Source: Flavobacteriales bacterium (GTDB taxonomy: Bacteria; Bacteroidota; Bacteroidia; NS11-12g; UBA955). From it: 6,944 nt of DNA. The position numbers and the translations under genes are program-made. The stretch lies in assembly GCA_947464515.1 (NCBI GenBank), contig CANHXF010000090.1, forward strand, positions 1 through 6,944. Reading direction: 5' to 3'. Below, one piece after another: positions 1 to 5,504 of this stretch (positions within the stretch are counted from its first letter, which is position 1; each line of letters begins with the position of its first letter). The notes below the pieces were generated by a model. The model was not told the origin of the DNA, did not search any database, and saw only the letters and a list, made by a program, of their open reading frames with translations.

Positions 1-53
1 AAGATTTTACAAATTTACGACATCCGATTGGGAAAAAATGATGAGGAATGTCA
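1..53. other. Sequence beyond priA, possibly the tail of a convergent gene
   Basis: No minus-strand gene is visible here. On the plus strand all three frames are open from base 1 and close at 39-41, 55-57 and 68-70. The frame closing at 55-57 reads KILQIYDIRLGKNDEECH, and its TAA overlaps the priA stop through a shared TTAA. The frame closing at 68-70 also looks protein-like. Too little is present to choose between them, or to rule out non-coding sequence. Confidence 0.25.
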
Positions 54-2516
54 TTAATTGGGATCGATGATAATGTCGATGCGAACCGACCGCCAACTGT
101 TGTGCGCTAAGGCCGCCTCACGAACTTGTTGCAATAGGAATTTTGCGGCGTTCAGTTGGGCGGTTTCTCGGGGGACCTTAATGACAATTTGCTGGATGAA
201 TCGGTTTTTTATGCGGGCGACCGACGGAACCTGGGGCCCTAGCACCAGGTTCCCCAATTGCTTTCGCAATTGGTCGGCCAGCCAACGGCTGGCCTCGGTC
301 GCCACTTGTGCATCTATGTGCTTCACATCCACCTTAATCAACTTTGTGTAAGGAGGATAGCCGAAGGCTTCGCGCTGCTCCATTTCCACTTGCATCAACC
401 CTTGGTAATCATCGGCTTTCAGGGATTTCAATACTTCATGTTCCGGTTGATATGTCTGTAACATCATCACGCCGCGCTCCGCGCGGCGACCTATTCTACC
501 ACTCAATTGCTGCAATTGCTGAAATGCCCGTTCATGACTCCTGAAATCAGGAATGTGCAACAACATATCCGCATCCGGCACCACAACCAAGCCGATATTC
601 TCAATATCAATCCCCTTCGACAATAACTGAGTCCCAACCAAAATGTCAATATCACCCCGCTCAAACGCTGTCAAAATCTTCTGAAAATCATCCCGCTTCC
701 GCATGCTCTGCTGGTCAAACCGCGCCACCCTAGCCTTTGGAAACAGCTGACCCAATTCCTCGGCCAACTTCTCCGTGCCCGTCCCCTTCAACTTCAAATC
801 CTGAGAACCACAGGCCACACATTTCGATGGCACCGGCTGCTGAAACCCACAATAACTGCATCGCTGATTGTCCGAACTCTTATAGTAGGTCATCGAAATA
901 TCGCAATGCTTACACTGCGTCGTCAACCCACAATCCCCACACTCAATATAAGGCACATACCCCTTTCGATTGTGATACACCACCACCTTCTGCTTCACAT
1001 CCATCGCCTTCTGAATGGCCATCCTCACCGGCTCCGAAAACAAAGAATTCATCTGACCCGTTTTCTTCAACTCGCCGATATTCAAATACATCAACTCAGC
1101 TGGTTTTCCGCCATCGTACTTCTCCGTGATTTCGGCAATGACCATACGATGCTGCTGCACGGCAAACTGCATTTCATAGCTTGGCGTGGCCGACCCCAAC
1201 AAAACATTGGCTCCATGATACTTAGCCAACTGAAACGCCGAATCCCGACCGTGATAAAATGGCTTTTTATCAAACTGCTTATACGTTGATTCATGCTCCT
1301 CATCCACCACAATCAACCCCAAATTAGAAAACGGCGCAAACACCGCCCCTTTGGTACCCACCACAAACTGGATTTGGTCCTTTAAGATCCGATCGTACAA
1401 CTCCGTCCTCTCGTGAGAACTATAAAAGTGATGCCAAACGCCAATTTCCACCGGCAAAAAAGCACCCATCCGAGCCACCATGTGCTCCGTTAATGCAACC
1501 TCTGGCAACAAATAAAGCACCTGTTTCCCCGCCGCTAACGTCTCCTTCACCAACTCCATATAGACATGGGTCTTGCCCGATCCCGTAACCCCGTATAGCA
1601 AGGCTGGCTGTTTTTCTTCAAATCCAGCGCGAATGATTCCGAGGGCCCGCGACTGAGATTCGGTGAGGTGGTATTCTTGCGCGCCGCCGCGGATCACCTG
1701 AAGGTGATCGCGGCGGCGCTTCACGATCTCTATCATTAACTTCTTCTCCAACTGCTTCAAAACCGTCCTGTCGACCTCAAAACCCTTCACAATCGACTCC
1801 ACCGTTAACTCCCGCTTTCCCGTCCCCAAAATATGCATCATCGCCTCATACTGCTTCGGTGCCCTTCTCTCCAATGCATTCAAACTCAGATTCGCCAACT
1901 CCGAATCCTCCCAAATGCTACACAACTGTATAAACTCCTCAAACTTAGGTCGATAATTCTCTTTCAACTCCTCCTCCATCACAACCAAACCCCTTAAATA
2001 CAACGATTTAACATGCTTTAGCACATTTTTAACAGCCAATTTCTGATGGATATCATCCAACGAAATCCCATCCTTCTTTCCCAACAGCTCCAAAATCTGC
2101 CACTCCAAATCCTCGACATCCGGCCTACTGATCGCTTCCAAATCTGCATCGGGATGCAATACGATCTTCGTCTCACTCTGAAGTCGATACCCCGCCGGCA
2201 AAGCCGTTGCCATCACCTCACCCAAATAACACATGTAGTATTTTGCCACCCACCGCCAAAACTGCAATTGCTTGTGATTCACAATGGGCGCATCGTCCAA
2301 CACATCCAAAATATACGATGCTTGATATCCCTCTGGAGGCGAATCACTCAACTCCAATATAATCCCCGCATAAATCTTCTTCGGTCCAAATTGAACCGCC
2401 ACCCGCAATCCCTGATGAATCCAATCGTTCCAATCATGTGGTACCCGATACGTATAGGTCTTTGGCACCGGAACCGGAACCAACACATGCGCAAAAAGGG
2501 TCTGAATCTCCGTCAC
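54..2516 (-). CDS. priA: Primosomal protein N' (replication restart helicase PriA)
   Basis: PriA is a 3'-to-5' superfamily 2 DNA helicase that binds abandoned replication forks and D-loops and starts primosome assembly for replication restart. The 820 residues fit the Bacteroidota family. The N-terminal 3' DNA-binding domain is about 1-110, followed by a winged-helix region to about 265. Walker A GVTGSGKT is at 309-316 and the DEEH box at 405-408. Four CxxC pairs (C526/529, C535/538, C553/556, C566/569) form the two zinc sites. Motif V starts at GTQLLSKG (628-635), motif VI is SGRIGRR (672-678; the family usually has GRAGR), and the C-terminal domain carries LGPQVPSVARIKNRF (759-773). The start is GTG at 2514-2516; an in-frame stop three codons upstream leaves little choice, and TLFAHVLVPVPVPK matches the usual N terminus. 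The gene ends the operon, 42 bases after ubiA. Its DNA holds unusual palindromes and a skew mosaic, listed separately. Confidence 0.97.
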   Translation of the reverse strand: MTEIQTLFAHVLVPVPVPKTYTYRVPHDWNDWIHQGLRVAVQFGPKKIYAGIILELSDSPPEGYQASYILDVLDDAPIVNHKQLQFWRWVAKYYMCYLGEVMATALPAGYRLQSETKIVLHPDADLEAISRPDVEDLEWQILELLGKKDGISLDDIHQKLAVKNVLKHVKSLYLRGLVVMEEELKENYRPKFEEFIQLCSIWEDSELANLSLNALERRAPKQYEAMMHILGTGKRELTVESIVKGFEVDRTVLKQLEKKLMIEIVKRRRDHLQVIRGGAQEYHLTESQSRALGIIRAGFEEKQPALLYGVTGSGKTHVYMELVKETLAAGKQVLYLLPEVALTEHMVARMGAFLPVEIGVWHHFYSSHERTELYDRILKDQIQFVVGTKGAVFAPFSNLGLIVVDEEHESTYKQFDKKPFYHGRDSAFQLAKYHGANVLLGSATPSYEMQFAVQQHRMVIAEITEKYDGGKPAELMYLNIGELKKTGQMNSLFSEPVRMAIQKAMDVKQKVVVYHNRKGYVPYIECGDCGLTTQCKHCDISMTYYKSSDNQRCSYCGFQQPVPSKCVACGSQDLKLKGTGTEKLAEELGQLFPKARVARFDQQSMRKRDDFQKILTAFERGDIDILVGTQLLSKGIDIENIGLVVVPDADMLLHIPDFRSHERAFQQLQQLSGRIGRRAERGVMMLQTYQPEHEVLKSLKADDYQGLMQVEMEQREAFGYPPYTKLIKVDVKHIDAQVATEASRWLADQLRKQLGNLVLGPQVPSVARIKNRFIQQIVIKVPRETAQLNAAKFLLQQVREAALAHNSWRSVRIDIIIDPN
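89..164 (-). repeat. Distant inverted repeat in the priA 3' end, 11 bp with one bulge
   Basis: ACCGCCAACTG (89-99) pairs with 153-164 (CAGTTGGGCGGT), leaving one G bulged. A 5-bp inner stem (112-116 with 145-149) is possible. It lies in the same low-skew patch as the cloverleaf and would add to a structured priA 3' end. The loop is long, so this is less secure than the compact hairpins. Confidence 0.4.
216..303 (-). other. Four-stem cloverleaf-forming segment inside priA
   Basis: Outer stem: 216-224 pairs with 295-303 (9 bp). Inside it are three hairpins: 226-234 with 245-253 (9 bp, extendable by two pairs past a G-A mismatch), 254-261 with 266-273 (8 bp; the loop reads GAAA in the mRNA) and 276-283 with 287-294 (8 bp, 3-base loop). 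That is 34 Watson-Crick pairs in 88 bases with no mismatch in these stems. Only 225, 274 and 275 are unpaired at the junction. The segment encodes priA residues 739-767, which look like normal PriA sequence, so it is not an added insert. The GNRA-type loop appears only in the priA-sense strand, which favours an RNA role, but function is unknown. Confidence 0.8.
470..488 (-). repeat. GC-only 8-bp hairpin inside priA motif VI region
   Basis: CGCCGCGC (470-477) pairs with GCGCGGCG (481-488) across a 3-base loop; all eight pairs are G-C. It encodes RRAERG just after the SGRIG helicase motif VI. The protein length here matches the family, so the palindrome has arisen without inserting residues. 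Confidence 0.75.
1681..1719 (-). repeat. Long GC-rich inverted repeat inside priA, 18 bp with one bulge
   Basis: Bases 1681-1690 pair with 1710-1719 (10 bp) and 1692-1699 pair with 1702-1709 (8 bp). Base 1691 is bulged and the apex is two bases. The segment encodes RRRDHLQVIRGGA (about residues 268-280), in the linker between the winged-helix region and the first helicase lobe. The pairing is complete over 39 bases, far beyond what codon choice would give by chance. It could be a REP-like element absorbed in frame or a structured mRNA segment. Confidence 0.8.
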
Positions 2517-2528
2517 TATCGCAAGTTA

Positions 2529-2557
2529 CAAATTAATTCCGTAGCCTTCCCTCCAAA
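2529..2557 (-). promoter_or_regulatory. Possible internal promoter upstream of priA
   Basis: The 42-base gap is the largest in the cluster. On the coding strand it holds TTTG (2557-2554), then 17 bases, then TTAATTTG (2536-2529), which matches the Bacteroidota -7 consensus TAnnTTTG except at its second base. The spacing is at the short end of the usual range. The -7-like box ends 12 bases before the priA GTG, so any leader would be very short. This is a weak candidate only. Confidence 0.18.
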
Positions 2558-2558
2558 A

Positions 2559-3455
2559 CTACTGAGTAACGATACTCAGCAAATGAATCACCACGCCCAA
2601 CTTTAAAAAAGCATCCATTACCACAATTTTTGAATCATCTCGAATAAAAAACATCGCCCAAGAAACCCAAAACGAAGTAAAAAGAGACACGCCCGATATC
2701 AAAAAATAATAATCTGGGTTCCAATGCTGTAAAACAGGATGAAACAACTGAATCCAGTTCAATAGTAAATATGCAAAAAAGGCAAAACTGTTCATCGCCG
2801 CCAAACCCCAACGCGTTCTCCGAACCCCCGCCGCGACAACCACTGTATGATAACCAAAGATCAAATTGCCCTTGTGCCCCGCCATATCCTTCACAACCTC
2901 ACGCGTAAACAACAGAATCCCTAAACTCCCCATGTAATAGAACATACCCCAATGCCAATGCCCAAAATGAAACCAAATAGCGAGCAATGGAATCATCGTT
3001 AACAAAGAGGCCGAAACCTCTCTTACCACCGGCAATTTCTGCAATTTATGACTGTGAAACCAACAGAAAACCGTGTAACACAGAAAAAATACCATCACTT
3101 TTACCGATGCCATCATCGCAAAAGCGACCGCCAGTAAATTCAAAACAACGTATAAATTGAGCAAACTCGACTCCCCCAACAATTTCCCCATGACCACCTG
3201 CTTTGGCTTGTTCACCAAGTCCTTGTCCACATCGTAAAAAGCATTGATGATAAAGGCCGCGGCGACAGAAAAAATGCTCGCTGCCACAATGCAATGCAGT
3301 TTAACATCGTAGAACACACGCCACAATTCATGCTGTGAAAATGTGAGCCAGAACAATAAATACTGGGAAGCGGCAATCAAAGCAAGGTTATACCATCGTA
3401 CGACGCCCAAAAGCAACAAAAACCTAGTGATGTATTTTTTTTGAATACCGAACAT
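2559..3455 (-). CDS. UbiA-family prenyltransferase, geranylgeranylglycerol-phosphate geranylgeranyltransferase-like
   Basis: This is an integral membrane protein of 298 residues with about eight or nine hydrophobic helices (roughly 12-40, 54-72, 97-133, 150-163, 170-184, 217-236, 248-270, 281-296). The first metal and diphosphate motif of the UbiA family is intact: N71xxxD75xxxD79 followed by NKP (82-84). The second motif is degenerate: it reads REVVKDMAGHKGN (185-197), where UbiA enzymes normally have an Asp at about 193 and another at 197. Bacteroidota homologues beside mevalonate genes are usually named geranylgeranylglycerol-phosphate geranylgeranyltransferase, the enzyme that adds a second C20 chain in archaeal-type ether lipids. 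The substrate here is an inference; a quinone or other polyprenyl acceptor is possible. The ATG at 3453-3455 is 7 bases after the mevalonate kinase stop, and a hairpin covers that junction. The placement suggests it consumes isoprenoid made by its neighbours. Confidence 0.85.
   Translation of the reverse strand: MFGIQKKYITRFLLLLGVVRWYNLALIAASQYLLFWLTFSQHELWRVFYDVKLHCIVAASIFSVAAAFIINAFYDVDKDLVNKPKQVVMGKLLGESSLLNLYVVLNLLAVAFAMMASVKVMVFFLCYTVFCWFHSHKLQKLPVVREVSASLLTMIPLLAIWFHFGHWHWGMFYYMGSLGILLFTREVVKDMAGHKGNLIFGYHTVVVAAGVRRTRWGLAAMNSFAFFAYLLLNWIQLFHPVLQHWNPDYYFLISGVSLFTSFWVSWAMFFIRDDSKIVVMDAFLKLGVVIHLLSIVTQ
2562..2579 (-). other. Small hairpin at the 3' end of the ubiA-type gene
   Basis: CTGAGTA (2562-2568) pairs with TACTCAG (2573-2579) around a 4-base loop, within the last codons before the TAG stop. 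TTTT follows a few bases later on the transcribed strand, so it could be a weak attenuator before priA. The stem is only 7 bp with three G-C pairs, too weak to call a terminator. Confidence 0.25.
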
Positions 3456-3485
3456 GCAGTGATTACATTTTGTAAATCACCTGCA
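3455..3485 (-). promoter_or_regulatory. Hairpin across the mevalonate kinase stop and the ubiA start
   Basis: Bases 3455-3467 pair with 3471-3485: 13 base pairs, two single-base bulges and a 3-base loop. It contains the last codons and TAA stop of the mevalonate kinase gene and ends on the first base of the prenyltransferase ATG. A ribosome finishing the upstream gene would open it, so it could couple translation of the two genes. The structure is seen; the role is inferred. Confidence 0.45.
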
Positions 3486-4413
3486 ATTTATGCGCTTTCA
3501 ACAACGATTGCGCTTTTTCAAAGTCTTGGGTAAAGCCCAATATAAAACCTCCTCCACCACTGCCACACAATTTCAAGTAATAATCACCACTATCAATGCC
3601 TTCACGCCAAACCTTTTCAAAATGATCGGGAATCATTGGTCTGAAATTATCCAACAACAACTGAGACAAGCCCTTTAAATGACCGAACAACTGGGACGTA
3701 TCGCCTTTCAAAAACGATTTCACACAATCGTCGTTCTGCTTCTTCAACTGAGTCTTCACCATATTCCTAAATCCGTCGTCTTTCAAACGATTCAAGAATA
3801 TCGATACCATACTTTGGGTTTTGCCTGGGGAACCGGAATTCATCAAAAAGATGGCACCCTTGCCTTCTGCATTCTCCGTTGGAATTCCCACTGTACCCAA
3901 ATCGCCCTGACCTTTGATCAAAATGGGCAAATTCAGATAACAAATCAGCGGATCTAAACCGGAACTCTTACCATGAAAAAACGACTCCAACTTGGCTAAC
4001 GTCAATTTGAGCTGCTTCAAGTTGTCGCCCAACATCACATCCGACTGGGTCACAGGTGAAACCGCATATTTAGCATAAACAGCTGCCACCAAAGCGCCAG
4101 AACTGCCTACACCAAAACCTTGAGGAATGCTACTATCAAAAAATAAACCCGCGTCTAAATCGGCGTGTAACTGATTGAAATCCATGGAACAAGGAAGTTC
4201 GCCAGCATGGCTCAACGACTCTAAATGAGAAACAAAGTGTCTGATGCTCTCATTGGAATCCTTCTGCACTTCATTGGGATCTTTTGCAAAATCAAAATTG
4301 CCTTTGAAAAAATGATAAGGAATACTCAAACCCATCGAATCTTCGATGATCCCATATTCGCCAAACAACAAAATCTTGGCGTAATAGAGTGAGTCTTTTA
4401 TCATTTCTCCCAT
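3463..4413 (-). CDS. Mevalonate kinase-type GHMP kinase (Bacteroidota type)
   Basis: This cytosolic GHMP-superfamily kinase of 316 residues is expected to phosphorylate mevalonate with ATP. Motif 1 is YAKILLFGEYGII (11-23), with the lysine and GEY typical of mevalonate kinases. The ATP-binding loop, motif 2, is PQGFGVGSSGALVAAV (97-112), a variant of PxGxGLGSSAA. HGKSSGLDP (147-155) supplies the likely catalytic Asp154, matching the GxxSGxD signature of mevalonate kinases. Motif 3 is KLCGSGGGGFILGF (281-294). The length and these motifs match the protein that Bacteroidota genomes label mevalonate kinase. The first ATG (4411-4413) is used, 3 bases after the decarboxylase stop. A second ATG at 4402-4404 has GGGAGAA directly before it and is an alternative. 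Which of the two kinases in this cluster takes mevalonate and which takes phosphomevalonate cannot be settled from sequence, but this one is the better fit for mevalonate. Confidence 0.87.
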   Translation of the reverse strand: MGEMIKDSLYYAKILLFGEYGIIEDSMGLSIPYHFFKGNFDFAKDPNEVQKDSNESIRHFVSHLESLSHAGELPCSMDFNQLHADLDAGLFFDSSIPQGFGVGSSGALVAAVYAKYAVSPVTQSDVMLGDNLKQLKLTLAKLESFFHGKSSGLDPLICYLNLPILIKGQGDLGTVGIPTENAEGKGAIFLMNSGSPGKTQSMVSIFLNRLKDDGFRNMVKTQLKKQNDDCVKSFLKGDTSQLFGHLKGLSQLLLDNFRPMIPDHFEKVWREGIDSGDYYLKLCGSGGGGFILGFTQDFEKAQSLLKAHKLQVIYKM

Positions 4414-4416
4414 TTC

Positions 4417-5493
4417 TTACAATTGAACCGGACGTTTTCCAGTATTACTACAAAGATACTGCCCATTTTTGCAATATTGTAACAACGTATTATTCACAAA
4501 GTTCATCACTGTCTCTTCGATTTTTCCGTCGTAAAGGAAGTGAACATTGGCTCCAGCGTCTAAAGTGAAGCAAATCGACAAGCCCGTTTGTTCGCGGAAA
4601 CGCCATATTTGTTCGATAATCGCCAAGGTATTGGGTCGCATCAACACGTAATACGGAATCGACGTCATCATCATGCTATGCAGCTGCAACGCTTCCGACT
4701 CAACAATTTCGATAAACGATTTTACATCGCCATTTTTCATCGACGATACGATGCCTTCCAAATTCTTCTGCGCCTGACCAAACCGAGCTTCGGCATAAGG
4801 ATGATTCGCAAGCAAAGCATGTCCGGCCGTGCTACTCACCGACTTTTCTCCATCGTCAACAATCAAAACCACATCTTTCCAATTGGAGAGACTGGGATGC
4901 GTTTCAAAATCCAATTCAACCGCAAACAAATCGCTGCTATCAGCAACCGCATGAGTTTCACCCCAAACGGCAGGTTTAGCAAACATGGAACGACAAGCAC
5001 TGCCAGAACCGATGCGCGACAGATAGCTTGAACGTTGCCAAAAATTCATTCCGCCAACCTCGGACTGCAAAGAACTATCGCCCAAAAGCAGCTGTTCGAT
5101 ATGCGCCAAACATAGGCTCAATGCCCCAAAACCGGCCGCTGAACTCGCGATTCCCGTGCCGTGAGGAAAATTATTTTGAGAATCTATATGCAGGGTAAAA
5201 TCCACCAACCAGGGACAGTCGGATGCTATTTTTGTCAAAAAACTGGCAATTTTGGGCTCAAACGACGGCTTCGACTCACCGGCAAGGGTAAATACAAAAG
5301 CTTGATCATTTTCCCGAGGAAGGGCTTGCACAATTGTAGAGGCATACAAATCACCCAAACTCCAACTAATGCTTGGATTCGCTGGCAATTGAACACCGCC
5401 CTCTTTTTTACCCCAATATTTCACCAAAGCGATGTTGGAAGGACACTGATACCCAACACGAATTGACCCACTATTATTTATCGATTTCTCCAT
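4417..5493 (-). CDS. mvaD: Diphosphomevalonate decarboxylase
   Basis: This enzyme performs the last step of the classical mevalonate pathway, the ATP-dependent decarboxylation of diphosphomevalonate to isopentenyl diphosphate. Family signatures, numbered from the preferred start, are CPSNIALVKYWGKK (17-30), NNFPHGTGIASSAAGFGAL (107-125, the ATP loop), YLSRIGSGSACRSMF (157-171) and TLDAGANVH (310-318). R168 and D312 match the catalytic Arg and Asp of the yeast enzyme. DDGEKSVSSTAGH (213-225) matches the yeast segment with VSST. The open frame extends 12 codons further to a TTG at 5527-5529, inside the previous gene. I prefer the ATG at 5491-5493 because it lies just after that gene's stop and has AAGGGAAG before it, giving 358 residues. 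The gap to the next gene is 3 bases. Confidence 0.95.
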   Translation of the reverse strand: MEKSINNSGSIRVGYQCPSNIALVKYWGKKEGGVQLPANPSISWSLGDLYASTIVQALPRENDQAFVFTLAGESKPSFEPKIASFLTKIASDCPWLVDFTLHIDSQNNFPHGTGIASSAAGFGALSLCLAHIEQLLLGDSSLQSEVGGMNFWQRSSYLSRIGSGSACRSMFAKPAVWGETHAVADSSDLFAVELDFETHPSLSNWKDVVLIVDDGEKSVSSTAGHALLANHPYAEARFGQAQKNLEGIVSSMKNGDVKSFIEIVESEALQLHSMMMTSIPYYVLMRPNTLAIIEQIWRFREQTGLSICFTLDAGANVHFLYDGKIEETVMNFVNNTLLQYCKNGQYLCSNTGKRPVQL

Positions 5494-5504
5494 GCGCTTC
5501 CCTT
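5494..5504 (-). promoter_or_regulatory. Purine-rich ribosome-binding region of mvaD
   Basis: The 11 bases between the GYDIA kinase stop and the ATG at 5493 read AAGGGAAGCGC on the coding strand. The purine core ends 3 bases before the ATG. It supports starting mvaD here rather than at the upstream TTG inside the previous gene. Bacteroidota rely only weakly on Shine-Dalgarno pairing, so this is supportive rather than decisive. Confidence 0.4.

Noticed and set aside
216..303. A tRNA or tmRNA gene, because of the cloverleaf shape
   Set aside because: The stem lengths (outer 9 bp; arms 8, 8 and 9 bp), the absence of a T-loop sequence and of D-loop guanines, and the continuous priA reading frame all argue against a tRNA.
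504..521. Tandem duplication of CAATTGCTG encoding QQLQQL just before motif VI
   Set aside because: The spacing from HER to SGR matches ordinary PriA, so no residues were added; repeated Gln and Leu codons explain it.
1252..1272. 8-bp hairpin TGATAAAA/TTTTATCA in priA
   Set aside because: AT-rich and isolated; about one perfect short-loop 8-bp hairpin is expected by chance in a window of this size.
737..1289. Overlapping plus-strand open frames opposite priA (130 and 127 codons)
   Set aside because: They run antisense to strongly conserved helicase codons, have low-complexity Ser/Pro/His-rich translations and no start context; they are shadows.
4333..4348. 7-bp hairpin CATCGAA/TTCGATG near the mevalonate kinase start
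   Set aside because: It has a 2-base loop and lies within coding sequence; chance level, with no link to the start site.
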